DNA from: RH-AL1 sp965198495
GTDB taxonomy: Bacteria; Pseudomonadota; Alphaproteobacteria; Rhizobiales; Beijerinckiaceae
Assembly: GCA_965198495.1 (NCBI GenBank)
Contig: CBDAPL010000001.1
Span: 1,488,001-1,552,000 of the forward strand
Length of the DNA stretch: 64,000 bases
Direction of reading: 5' to 3'
The notes below the pieces were generated by a model. It was given only the letters and a program-made list of their open reading frames with translations. It was not told the DNA's origin and made no database searches. Shown here piece by piece: positions 1-7,872 of the stretch. Numbering within the stretch: position 1 is the first letter of the stretch; the number at the start of each line of letters is the position of its first letter. Position numbers and translations under genes: made by a program.

Positions 1-303
1 CTCGGGATTGCGGCCGTGGCCCAGGAAATCGAAGGTGATGGCGACGTAGCCGTTGCGCGCCAGCGTCACCGCGAAAGGCTGCATCAGCTGTTGCGATCCG
101 GCGAACCCGTGCGCGATGACGACGACCGGCGCCGGGCTGGCGCCCGCGAGGCGGAAGATTGTGGCTGGCGTCGTGCCGATGGCGACGGGACGCACGGTGA
201 GCCCGTCGCTCGCTGCCCGGAGGTGCCAGAGACCGATCGAAATAGCCGCGAGCGCGAGAAGGGCGAGGATCGCGTCGAAGGGCCTACGCACGCCCCGCAT
301 CAT
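1..303 (-). CDS. Alpha/beta hydrolase with N-terminal membrane anchor (partial, runs off the window)
   Basis: The minus strand is open from an ATG-ATG pair (303 or 300) to the window edge, giving about 100 residues with no stop. The first 25 residues hold a short basic stretch and a hydrophobic segment rich in Leu, Ala and Ile, a likely signal anchor. Further on VVVIAHGFAGS matches the HG oxyanion-loop motif of alpha/beta hydrolases, and ITFDFLGHGRNPE matches the strand and turn that follow it. The nucleophile elbow lies beyond the edge, so the catalytic triad cannot be checked. It sits 46 bases downstream of bchP on the same strand and may be cotranscribed with the bacteriochlorophyll genes. 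Substrate unknown. BchO is also an alpha/beta hydrolase in photosynthesis clusters, but nothing seen here distinguishes it from a general hydrolase. Confidence 0.75.
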   Translation of the reverse strand, partial: MMRGVRRPFDAILALLALAAISIGLWHLRAASDGLTVRPVAIGTTPATIFRLAGASPAPVVVIAHGFAGSQQLMQPFAVTLARNGYVAITFDFLGHGRNPE

Positions 304-349
304 CCCGGGCGGCTTTGCCACTTCCGGACTGGAAGGGTGGGCGACAAAC

Positions 350-1537
350 CTAATGCGCGCCGATCCCGATCAGCTGGCCGAGATCCTTGAAGAAGATGCG
401 CACGTGGGCGACCGGCTTCTGGCGCTTGATTTCCTTGTTCATGTAGGACTGCCAAGTGAGTTCCTGCACGTCCTTGTCCTGGCAGATCTTGACGAACTTC
501 TCGCGGCGCTTGTCGCTCGAGTACCAGAAGTACTGCATGATGCCGAGTACCAGGAACACGGTGCCGTGCGCCTTCATGAAGCGCTTGCGCGCGAGGCCGA
601 GCGCCTTGGCGTCGCCGGTCGCGAAGACCCGCTGGATGGCCTCGCCGGCAAAGCGGGCGCAGGCCATCGCGTAGTAGATGCCTTCGCCCGACGACGGCGC
701 GACGACGCCGCAGGCGTCGCCCACGAGGATCACGTCGCGGCCGTTGTCCCACTTCTTCATCGGCTTCAGCGGGATCGGTGCGCCTTCCTTGCGGATCGTC
801 TCGCATCCATCGAGTCCGGTGCGCCGGCGCAGGTCGGCGATCGCGCCCTTGAGACTGAAACCCTTGTTGGCGCTGCCGGTCCCGATGCTCATCGTCGAAC
901 CATGCGGGAAGACCCAGGAGTAGAAATCGGGCGACATCGAACCATCGTAGTAGATGTCGCAGCGGTTTGCGGCGTAGGCGTTTGTCTCCACCGAAGGCGC
1001 CTTGACGATCTCGTGGTAGGCGAACACGAATTTCGCGGTCTTGAAGGTCGGCATCGCCGCGCGCGCCACGGCGGAATTGGCGCCATCCGCGCCGACGACC
1101 ATGCGCGCCCGTACCTGGATCTCGCCGGCATCGCTCGCGTAATGCACGATCGCGGTATCGTCGCTGTCGCGCGTGATGGTGGTGAAGGCGCCGGTACGCC
1201 GGTCGGCGCCGTTGCTCGCCGCCCGCGCGCGGAGGAACTCGTCGAAATGCTCGCGGTCGACGATGCCGACGTAGCCACCGGTACCGATCGGCATGTCGAC
1301 TTCCTTGCCGCTCGGCGAGACCATGCGCGCGGATCTGATCTTCGCGCACATCTGGCTCTCGGGGATCTCGAAGTCGCGCACCAGGCGCGGCGGGATCGCG
1401 CCGCCGCAGGGCTTGATGCGCCCCGCCTTGTCGAGCAGCATGACCGAGCGGCCGGCTTTCGCGAGATCGTCGGCGACCGTCGCGCCGGCCGGCCCGCCGC
1501 CGACGACCACGACGTCGAAGGTCTCGAGAGCGCTCAT
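350..1537 (-). CDS. bchP: Geranylgeranyl diphosphate / geranylgeranyl-bacteriochlorophyll reductase BchP
   Basis: A 395-residue flavoprotein, the usual length for BchP. Near the N-terminus VVGGGPAGATVA is a Rossmann FAD-binding motif, followed by DKAGRIKPCGGAIPP, a signature of the geranylgeranyl reductase family. A second FAD motif, VVGADGANSAVAR, lies near residue 150 and VILVGDACGVVAP near residue 270. The family reduces the geranylgeranyl side chain to phytyl, either on the chlorophyll or on the diphosphate, the last step of bacteriochlorophyll a synthesis. It is the last of three bch genes on the minus strand, 25 bases after bchG, so BchG and BchP (esterification, then tail reduction) are made together. 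The ATG at 1537 is preceded by a weak AGGGGATT ribosome-binding site. Confidence is high from motifs and context. Confidence 0.93.
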   Translation of the reverse strand: MSALETFDVVVVGGGPAGATVADDLAKAGRSVMLLDKAGRIKPCGGAIPPRLVRDFEIPESQMCAKIRSARMVSPSGKEVDMPIGTGGYVGIVDREHFDEFLRARAASNGADRRTGAFTTITRDSDDTAIVHYASDAGEIQVRARMVVGADGANSAVARAAMPTFKTAKFVFAYHEIVKAPSVETNAYAANRCDIYYDGSMSPDFYSWVFPHGSTMSIGTGSANKGFSLKGAIADLRRRTGLDGCETIRKEGAPIPLKPMKKWDNGRDVILVGDACGVVAPSSGEGIYYAMACARFAGEAIQRVFATGDAKALGLARKRFMKAHGTVFLVLGIMQYFWYSSDKRREKFVKICQDKDVQELTWQSYMNKEIKRQKPVAHVRIFFKDLGQLIGIGAH

Positions 1538-1562
1538 GACAATCCCCTGGGTGCGATGGTTG

Positions 1563-2591
1563 CTAGGCGAACGTGCGGATGGCGATGGCGCTCGCCATCA
1601 TGCCGAGGACGTAGAGCGGCACACCGAAACCGCTGTAGAAGAGCGCTCGCGCGATCGGCGCCTTGAGGTACCATGCCATCAGCATCGCCTGGCCGCCGAG
1701 CAGGGCGACCACGCTACAAGCGTAGATCGGGTGACCCCAAACGAGCAGTAGCGCGATCACGGCGACCTGCGGCACGGCCATGACGACACAGGAGACGCGC
1801 GCCGCGCGGTTGGCGCCGAGCAGCACCGGCAGGGAGCCGATGCCGGTGCGCCTGTCGCCCTCGATGGCCTTGAAGTCGTTGAGCGTCATGATGCCGTGCG
1901 CGCCGGCGCTGAAGAGCGCGGCGAGCAGCAGCGAGCGCACCGACGGCAACGCGCCGCCCAGCATGACCGCCGCGCCGGTCACCCAGGCGAGGCCTTCGTA
2001 GGACACGGCGCAAGCGAGATTGCCGAGCCAGCCGTTGCGCTTGAGGCGGAGCGGCGGTGCGCTGTAGGCCCAGGCGAGCGCGAGCCCCACGCAGGCGGCG
2101 ATGAACACCCAGCGGCCGAGGGTTAGGGCGACGGTCAGCGACACCAGCGTCCAGGCGCAGGCGATAGAGAGACCCCACCGGCCGGGGATGCGGCCGGAGG
2201 GGATCGGCCGGTTCGGCTCGTTGATGGCGTCGACGTGGCGGTCGTACCAGTCGTTGACCGCCTGGCTCGTCGCGCAGACGAGAGGCCCGGCGAGCAGGAT
2301 GCCGACCAGCGCCACCATCCAATGGTGTTGCGGCGAACGGCCCGTCGACACGAGCCCGCAGCCGAACGCCCACATCGGCGGGAACCAGGTGATCGGCTTG
2401 AACAACTCGAGGATTGCCGAGGGTGCCGGGTAGCGGTGTGCTTCGACACCCTCCTGGTGAGGAGCGCGGTGCGCGTCTCGAACCACGAGGGCTCCGGTGG
2501 GAGAGCCAGCCGGGACCGCCTCGTGATTCGAGACGGCCTTCGGCCTCATCACCATGAGGCTAGTGGTCGATTCTACCAGCGCCCCGCTCAT
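1563..2591 (-). CDS. bchG: Bacteriochlorophyll synthase BchG with a repeat-encoded N-terminal extension
   Basis: A polytopic UbiA-family prenyltransferase that esterifies bacteriochlorophyllide with geranylgeranyl diphosphate. The conserved start ILELFKPITWFPPMWAFG is present near residue 60, the first Asp-rich motif NDWYDRHVDAINEPNRPIPS near residue 110, and a second one, LNDFKAIEGDRRTG, near residue 230. About eight membrane segments follow. The ATG at 2591 overlaps the bchH stop by ATGA, which suggests translational coupling and supports this start. The protein is 342 residues; from memory, BchG proteins are near 300. The extra length matches a roughly 109-base pair of inverted palindromic repeats (2451-2559) read in frame, between residues of about 12 and 48. 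Removing it joins a short N-terminus to RYPAPSAILEL, as in ordinary BchG. No in-frame ATG lies after the repeat, so a later start is less likely. Confidence 0.93.
   Translation of the reverse strand: MSGALVESTTSLMVMRPKAVSNHEAVPAGSPTGALVVRDAHRAPHQEGVEAHRYPAPSAILELFKPITWFPPMWAFGCGLVSTGRSPQHHWMVALVGILLAGPLVCATSQAVNDWYDRHVDAINEPNRPIPSGRIPGRWGLSIACAWTLVSLTVALTLGRWVFIAACVGLALAWAYSAPPLRLKRNGWLGNLACAVSYEGLAWVTGAAVMLGGALPSVRSLLLAALFSAGAHGIMTLNDFKAIEGDRRTGIGSLPVLLGANRAARVSCVVMAVPQVAVIALLLVWGHPIYACSVVALLGGQAMLMAWYLKAPIARALFYSGFGVPLYVLGMMASAIAIRTFA
2451..2559. repeat. Inverted pair of REP-like palindromic elements inside the 5' end of bchG
   Basis: Copy A (2451-2490) reads CTCCTGGTGAGGAGC followed by GCGTCTCGAACCACGAGG. 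Copy B (2519-2559) is the same element in the other orientation: CCTCGTGATTCGAGAC, a GGCC-TTC-GGCC hairpin, then CATCACCATGAGG. They are separated by 28 bases that themselves contain GGCTC and GAGCC arms. From memory this resembles the abundant intergenic palindromes of Bradyrhizobium and Rhodopseudomonas relatives. Here it lies in coding sequence and stays open in the bchG frame. Confidence 0.75.
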
Positions 2592-5500
2592 TCCGCGGCC
2601 ACCAGCATGCGCGCCTCCGGCATGATGCCCTCGAGACGGTCCTCGAGATCGTCGCCGGCGCGGCGCAGGGCGTCCAGGGTCGCCTCGTCCGGCGTCCAGT
2701 AGTTGCGCGCGTGCGCCTCCATCAGCCGGTCGGCCACCTTCGCCGCCGCGGTCGGGTTCAACGAGGCGAGCCGCTCGCGCATGACGGGATCGAGCAGGTA
2801 GGTCTCGGTGATCTTCTGGTAGACCCAGGGCTGGACCTCGCCGGTCGTCGCCGACCAGCCCATCGTATTGGTCACGTGAGTCTCGATCTGCCGCACGCCC
2901 TCGTAGCCGTGCTTCAGCATGCCCTCGTACCATTTCGGGTTGAGAATGCGGGTACGGGTCTCCAGCGAGACTTGTTCGCTGAGCGTGCGCACGGCGCCCT
3001 CGCCGCGCGTCTGGTCGCCGATATAGACCGGCGCCGCCGCGCCGCCCTTGGCGCGCCGCACCGCGCGGCTGATGCCGCCGAGCGTGTCGAAATAATTATC
3101 GACGGAGGTGACGCCGAGTTCGACGGAGTCGAGGTTCTGGTAGGCCAGCTCGACGGTCGACAGCACGCTCTGCAGCAGCGCTCCCTGCTTCATCGGCACG
3201 CCGGCGCGGCCATAGGCGAAGCCCTTGCGGCGCGAGTACGTTTCGGCGAGCTCGTCCTCGTCCTCCCAGCGGCCGCTTTCCAGGAGATTGTTGACGTTGG
3301 CGCCGTAGGTGCCGTCGGCATTGCCGAAGACGCGCAGAGCGGCCGTCTCGAAATCGCACTTGTGCTCGGCCTGGTAGGCGAGCGCGTGCTTGCGGATGAA
3401 GTTCCGCTCGACCGGCTCGTCGGCGCTGGCGGCCATGAAGGCGGCTTCGGCCAGCAACCGGATCTGCAGTGGCAGCAAGTCACGAAAGATGCCCGACATG
3501 GTGACGATCACGTCGATGCGCGGGCGGCCGAGCTCCTCCAGCGGGATCAGCGACGCTCCGGCGAGGCGGCCGAACGAATCGAAGCGCGGCCTGGTCCCGA
3601 GCAGGGCGAGGACCTGGGCGATCGGCGCGCCCTCGGTCTTCAGATTGTCCGTGCCCCAGAGGACGATGGCGATCGACTCCGGCAGCGCGTTGCCGTCGCG
3701 CATGTGGCGTTCGAGGAGTCGTTCCGCCTGGCGCGCGCCGTCCTGGCAGGCATAGGGGCTCGGCAGTTTGAAGGGGTCGAACCCGTGCAGGTTGCGGCCG
3801 GTCGGCAGGATCGCCGGCGTGCGCAGCAGATCGCCGCCCGGCGCCGGCCGCACGAACCTGCCGTCGAGCGCGCGGATGATGGCGGGCAGCTCATGGTCTT
3901 GCGCCAGCATGACGTCGATCGCGCGCAGCGCCGCGAAGGCGTCCATCGTCTTGTCGTCGGCGGCGAGTCCGCCGGCGGCGAGCGCGGCCTCGATCGTCTC
4001 GCCGCGCACCAGCGCGTCGAGCGCGGCGCGGGGAGGGCGCATGTCGTGCGAGGCTTCCGCCACCGCCATCAGCTGCTCGGCCCGCTCGTCGAGCGTCGGC
4101 GTGGCGCCGACCTCGTGCAGGCCGTGCGGGATCAAAGTGTATTCGAGCTCGAGAACGTCCTTCGTCAGCGTGCCGATGAAACCGGCGGCCGCCTCGGCGT
4201 CCCACGCCGGTTCGATCGCGGCGAGATCGACGGCCGCCGCCTGCGCCTGGATCATGACGGCGATCTCGCCGCGCCGCATGTCGTCCTCCGGAGGCAGCGT
4301 GCGCCACTGCTCGATCGACGCCTTGAGATCGACGAGGCCGCGATAGAGGCCGGCATGGGCGACCGGCGGCGTCAGGTAGGAGATCAGCGTCGCCGCGGCG
4401 CGGCGCTTGGCGATCGCGCCCTCGGACGGGTTGTTGGCGGCGTAGAGGTAGAGGTTCGGCAGGTCGCCGATCAGCCGGTCGGGCCAGTCCATGCCGGTGA
4501 GGCCGGATTGCTTGCCGGGCATGAATTCCAGCGCGCCGTGCGTGCCGAAATGCAGCACCGCGTCGGCGCCGAAATCCTCGCGCATCCAGCGATAGAACGC
4601 GGAGAAGGCGTGGGTCGGCGCGAAACCTTTCTCGAAGAGCAGTCGCATCGGGTCGCCCTCGTAGCCCATGCTCGGCTGGATGCCGACGAAGACGTTGCCG
4701 AAGCGTTCGCCCAGCACGAACAGCGAGCGGCCGTCGCTCTGCTGCTTGCCCGGCGCGGCGCCCCATTGCGCCTCGATCTCGCGCAGCCAGCGCTCGCGGC
4801 GCACGTGTTCGTCGACGGGCACGCGGGCGTGGACGTTGGCCATCGCGCCATGCTGGGCGGCATTGCCGGTGACGACGCGGTGGCGCAGGTCATCGGCGTC
4901 GCGCGGCAGGTCGACATGATAGCCTTGCGCCTTCATCGCGACGAGCGTGCGATGGAGCGATTCGAAGACCGAGAGGTAGGCGGCGGTGCCGGTGTTACCG
5001 GCGTTGGGCGGAAAGTTGAAGATCACCATGCCGACCTTGCGCTCGGCGCGCTCGGAACGGCGCAGCGCCACGAGTTTGGCGACGCGGGCGGCCAGCATCT
5101 CGGCGCGCTCGGCGCAGGCGTGCATCGCGCGGGCGCCTTCCATCGGGAAGGAGCAGCCGCGCTCGCAGCCGGTGCAGGTGCCGCCGGACGAATCGGAGCG
5201 GCCGCCGAAAACCATCGGCCCGGTGGCGCCGTCGAGTTCGGGGATCGCCACCATGATCGTTGTCTCGACCGGCATCAGGCCGCGGTCGGAGGCGCCCCAT
5301 TGTTCCAGGGTCTGGAATTCGGCCGGATGGGCGGCGATGTAGGGCACGTCGAGCTTGGCGAGGATCTCCTCGGCCGATTTCGAATCGTTGTAGGCCGGCC
5401 CGCCAACGAGCGAAAATCCGGTCAGCGAGACCAGCGCGTCGACGATCGGCCGCCCGTCCTTGAACAGGAACGCCTCGATGGCGGGGCGGCCGTCGAGGCC

Positions 5501-6355
5501 GCCGGAGAAGATCGGGACGACGCGAAGGCCGCGCGCCTCCATGCTGGCGATGACGCCGTCGTAATGCTCGGCATTGTTGGCCAGCAGGTAGGAGCGCAGC
5601 ACGAGCAGGCCGACCGTTCCTTTTGGGCCCGCGTTGGGGAGCGCGTCGCTGGTGGCGGCGACCTTTCCCTTCATGCGCGGGTGATAGACACCGACATCGG
5701 GATATTCGATGGGCGGCGCGGCCTTGACGATGTCGCGCAGATTGCGACGCGGACCGTCGGCGTAGCGGCTGGTCAGCAGCCGTACCATGTTGGCGAGGTT
5801 CTCCTGCGAGCCGCCGAGCCAATATTGCAGGATCAGGAAGTAGGCGCGCACGTCCTGCGCCGTGCCGGGAATCAGGCGGAGGATACGCGGCAGCCGCCGC
5901 AGCATGGCCATCTGGCGCGAGCCGCCCTCGGCGCCGGGCTTCTTGGCGCCACGCAGCTTCTTGAGGAGGTTGAGCGCGCCGCCGCCGGAGCCGTCCATCT
6001 TGAAACGGCCGACGCGCGTCAACCGCACCACCTCTCGCGCCGATAGAGCGCAGACCATCGCGTCGCAATCGTCACGTCGCGCCTCGAGATCGGCGAGGAT
6101 CGGCAGGAAATGATCCTCCATAAAGAGCATGCCGCACACGATGATGTCGCCGGCGGCGATGTCAGCGCGGCAGCGATCAAGGGCGGACGGATCAGCGCTC
6201 CATTCGGAGGCGGCGTGCAGGACCAGTGACAGGCCGGGAAGCTCGCGTGTCAGTTCCGTCCTGGCGCGTTCCAGCGCTCCGGCAAAATGGGTGTCCATGG
6301 TGACGATGACGACCCGGATCGGTGTCGCGTTCGGAGCGGACAGGGTCTGCAGCAT
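2588..6355 (-). CDS. bchH: Magnesium chelatase subunit H (BchH)
   Basis: A 1255-residue cobaltochelatase/magnesium chelatase H-subunit, slightly longer than the about 1200 usual for BchH. It binds protoporphyrin IX and, with BchI and BchD, inserts Mg2+, the first committed step of bacteriochlorophyll synthesis. Characteristic stretches include IIVCGMLFMEDHFLPI near residue 75, VLHFGTHGALEFMPGKQSGL near residue 600 with the conserved His and Glu of the metal-insertion site, and NPKWYEGMLKHGYEGVRQI near residue 1130. BchH is preferred over CobN because of these BchH/ChlH-type blocks and the bchG-bchP context. It is the first gene of the minus-strand operon bchH-bchG-bchP. BchI, BchD and the other bch genes are not in this window, so the photosynthesis genes are either split or continue beyond the left edge. 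The start ATG at 6355 faces a 211-base divergent intergenic region. Confidence 0.95.
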   Translation of the reverse strand: MLQTLSAPNATPIRVVIVTMDTHFAGALERARTELTRELPGLSLVLHAASEWSADPSALDRCRADIAAGDIIVCGMLFMEDHFLPILADLEARRDDCDAMVCALSAREVVRLTRVGRFKMDGSGGGALNLLKKLRGAKKPGAEGGSRQMAMLRRLPRILRLIPGTAQDVRAYFLILQYWLGGSQENLANMVRLLTSRYADGPRRNLRDIVKAAPPIEYPDVGVYHPRMKGKVAATSDALPNAGPKGTVGLLVLRSYLLANNAEHYDGVIASMEARGLRVVPIFSGGLDGRPAIEAFLFKDGRPIVDALVSLTGFSLVGGPAYNDSKSAEEILAKLDVPYIAAHPAEFQTLEQWGASDRGLMPVETTIMVAIPELDGATGPMVFGGRSDSSGGTCTGCERGCSFPMEGARAMHACAERAEMLAARVAKLVALRRSERAERKVGMVIFNFPPNAGNTGTAAYLSVFESLHRTLVAMKAQGYHVDLPRDADDLRHRVVTGNAAQHGAMANVHARVPVDEHVRRERWLREIEAQWGAAPGKQQSDGRSLFVLGERFGNVFVGIQPSMGYEGDPMRLLFEKGFAPTHAFSAFYRWMREDFGADAVLHFGTHGALEFMPGKQSGLTGMDWPDRLIGDLPNLYLYAANNPSEGAIAKRRAAATLISYLTPPVAHAGLYRGLVDLKASIEQWRTLPPEDDMRRGEIAVMIQAQAAAVDLAAIEPAWDAEAAAGFIGTLTKDVLELEYTLIPHGLHEVGATPTLDERAEQLMAVAEASHDMRPPRAALDALVRGETIEAALAAGGLAADDKTMDAFAALRAIDVMLAQDHELPAIIRALDGRFVRPAPGGDLLRTPAILPTGRNLHGFDPFKLPSPYACQDGARQAERLLERHMRDGNALPESIAIVLWGTDNLKTEGAPIAQVLALLGTRPRFDSFGRLAGASLIPLEELGRPRIDVIVTMSGIFRDLLPLQIRLLAEAAFMAASADEPVERNFIRKHALAYQAEHKCDFETAALRVFGNADGTYGANVNNLLESGRWEDEDELAETYSRRKGFAYGRAGVPMKQGALLQSVLSTVELAYQNLDSVELGVTSVDNYFDTLGGISRAVRRAKGGAAAPVYIGDQTRGEGAVRTLSEQVSLETRTRILNPKWYEGMLKHGYEGVRQIETHVTNTMGWSATTGEVQPWVYQKITETYLLDPVMRERLASLNPTAAAKVADRLMEAHARNYWTPDEATLDALRRAGDDLEDRLEGIMPEARMLVAAE

Positions 6356-6430
6356 CGCGACGTGCTCTCATCCGGTTCCGACAGACCAAAGGAATGTCCC
6401 TAGGCCAAACTACGCCCAGAGGCGGCAGAG

Positions 6431-6448
6431 TGTCAATCTAAGTTGACG
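6431..6448. promoter_or_regulatory. PpsR/CrtJ-like palindrome upstream of bchH
   Basis: TGTCAATCTAAGTTGACG is an inverted repeat (TGTCAA then TTGACG) with one mismatch. It fits the TGT-N12-ACA pattern of the photosynthesis repressor PpsR/CrtJ except for ACG instead of ACA. It lies about 75 bases upstream of the bchH start in the divergent bchH / crp-like intergenic region. No second copy at a suitable distance was found, so the call is tentative. Confidence 0.35.
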
Positions 6449-6517
6449 TCAGCTGAACGATACAAAGCAGAAGCCGCTTTATCCCCTAACGGTAGACGCT
6501 GCGAAGCTTTCATAAAG

Positions 6518-6538
6518 AGGTTGATCGGCGTACAACCT
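6518..6538. promoter_or_regulatory. Perfect palindrome upstream of the Crp/Fnr gene
   Basis: AGGTTG and CAACCT form perfect 6-base arms around a 9-base spacer (6524-6532), ending 28 bases before the start codon at 6567. The position suggests an operator, perhaps for autoregulation. It does not fit the FNR/FixK pattern TTGAT-N4-ATCAA in spacing or sequence. Confidence 0.35.
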
Positions 6539-6566
6539 ATCATTCTAAATAGAGGGTTGAGCAGCC

Positions 6567-7310
6567 ATGGTTTTCGGTCACACCCATCCGCTCGTGGCGC
6601 GGCTAGACGCGATGTCGCCACTCTCGTCGCACGATAAGGAGGCGGTCCTTGCCGCGGTGTCCAACGTGCGCACCTTCGCGTCGCAGAGCGACCTGGTGCG
6701 CGAGGGCGACGCTCCCACCCACATCCATGTGCTGCTCGAGGGTTTCGCCTGTCGCTACAAGCTCGTAGAGGGCGGCAAGCGCCAGATCGTCTTCTATCTC
6801 GTTCCGGGCGACCTTTGCGACAGCCAGGCGTCATTCCTGGATGTCATGGATCACAGCATCCTCACCTTGGCCGAGTCGAAGGTCGCGCTCATCCCAAGAG
6901 AGACATTGCGCGCATTGTTCGACCACCATCCGGCGGTGATGCGCGCCTTCATGTGCTCGGCCCTGGTCAGCGAGTCGATCTCGCGGGAATGGCTCGCCAA
7001 CATGGGGCGTCGCTCGCCCGACAAACGCATCGGCCATCTGCTTTGCGAGATGCTGCTGCGCCTGCGGGCCGCCGGCTTAGCCGATCACGATCGCTTCACG
7101 TTCCCGATCACGCAAGCCGATCTGGGCGACACGATGGGCTTGTCGACGGTTCACGTGAACCGCACCTTGCAGGATCTCAAGGAGAAGAAGCTGATCATCG
7201 CCCGACGAGGCGTGTTCGAGGTTCTCGATTTCGCGCGCCTGCGCACCTTCTGTGATTTCGAGCCGTCCTATCTTCACCTTTTCCGCGACCGCGAGGTCGA
7301 GACGGCTTAG
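6567..7310 (+). CDS. Crp/Fnr-family transcriptional regulator
   Basis: A 247-residue two-domain regulator. Residues about 20-130 form a cyclic-nucleotide-binding-like beta roll (VREGDAPTHIHVLLEGFACR and GGKRQIVFYLVPGDLCDSQA). Residues about 160-225 hold a winged helix with the recognition segment ITQADLGDTMGLSTVHVNR. It lacks the N-terminal cysteine cluster of FNR, so a 4Fe-4S oxygen sensor is unlikely; the ligand is unknown. It reads divergently from bchH, sharing a 211-base intergenic region that holds a PpsR-like site and a palindrome, so it may control the bch operon, itself, or both. That link is inference from position. This sub-family, which binds neither a cluster nor a known nucleotide, is common in multiple copies in rhizobial genomes. 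Confidence 0.88.
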   Translation: MVFGHTHPLVARLDAMSPLSSHDKEAVLAAVSNVRTFASQSDLVREGDAPTHIHVLLEGFACRYKLVEGGKRQIVFYLVPGDLCDSQASFLDVMDHSILTLAESKVALIPRETLRALFDHHPAVMRAFMCSALVSESISREWLANMGRRSPDKRIGHLLCEMLLRLRAAGLADHDRFTFPITQADLGDTMGLSTVHVNRTLQDLKEKKLIIARRGVFEVLDFARLRTFCDFEPSYLHLFRDREVETA

Positions 7311-7363
7311 CCTCGACGCGGCGTCGATGCCTTTGTTTATTCACGCAAATGGCGCATCGGCTA

Positions 7364-7390
7364 TTGTGCGATCCTTCAAAGATCGCACAA
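7364..7390. other. Perfect 10-base stem-loop between the Crp/Fnr gene and the DUF6894 gene
   Basis: TTGTGCGATC and GATCGCACAA are exact reverse complements around a 7-base loop (cttcaaa). There is no T-run on either strand after the stem, so it is not a classical intrinsic terminator. It begins 53 bases after the regulator stop and ends 78 bases before the next start, so it may be an operator or an mRNA structure. Confidence 0.5.
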
Positions 7391-7468
7391 CAGTGCATTG
7401 ATCGGCTGTGTGCCAGCGGGCGGAACGCTTCATTCGGTCGTCGGTCGGTACATCTGAGGAGGGTCGCC

Positions 7469-7858
7469 TTGCCTCGCTACTTCTTCCATCTCGCTACGGA
7501 CGCCGGATACAGTATCGACGAGGAAGGACTGAATTTCGAGGATCTCGACGCGGCTTATCTCGACGCGTGCCGCGCGGTTCTCGACATGAGCCTGCATATG
7601 CTTCGCTCGCAACAGGATCCAAATCGTCATCGTTTCGATATCGCGGATGACGCTGGCGCGGTACTGCTCGACATACCGTTCTCGGAGGTGATGCGGTCTC
7701 GCTCCTCGACGTCGGTGGGGAGGGAGAAAGTCGATCTCCATGCCAAGCTCGAGGTTGGTTTGACGCGCGTCAGAACGTTGCGCAACGAGGTGGCGAGGCA
7801 GATCACCGCCGCCAACGAGACGCTGGCGAAGACGAAACTGTTGCTGTCTAGAAGCTGA
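7469..7858 (+). CDS. DUF6894-type small protein
   Basis: A 129-residue protein that starts MPRYFFHLATDAGYSIDEEG, the typical opening of the DUF6894 family found in many copies in rhizobial genomes, followed by the usual LDAAYLDACRAV helix. The start is a TTG at 7469, supported by a strong GAGGAGGG ribosome-binding site 6 bases before it; the ATG further upstream lacks a comparable site. The C-terminal 60 residues form a long charged, probably helical segment (EKVDLHAKLEVGLTRVRTLR onwards) that exceeds the usual family length of about 80-100. Function is unknown; such proteins are often linked to stress responses, but no such link is visible here. The gene stands alone, convergent with the CheB-CheR gene after a 14-base gap. 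Confidence 0.75.
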   Translation: MPRYFFHLATDAGYSIDEEGLNFEDLDAAYLDACRAVLDMSLHMLRSQQDPNRHRFDIADDAGAVLLDIPFSEVMRSRSSTSVGREKVDLHAKLEVGLTRVRTLRNEVARQITAANETLAKTKLLLSRS

Positions 7859-7872
7859 CGGCGACACCTGTT

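Noticed and set aside
2711..6046. A 1111-codon open frame on the plus strand opposite bchH
   Set aside because: It is the antisense of bchH in a high-GC gene. Its translation is Arg/Asp/His-rich without domain motifs, as is common for antisense frames of this codon usage.
6521..6535. TTGATCGGCGTACAA as an FNR/FixK box
   Set aside because: The second half-site does not match ATCAA and the spacing is one base too long. It is better described as part of the AGGTTG/CAACCT palindrome.
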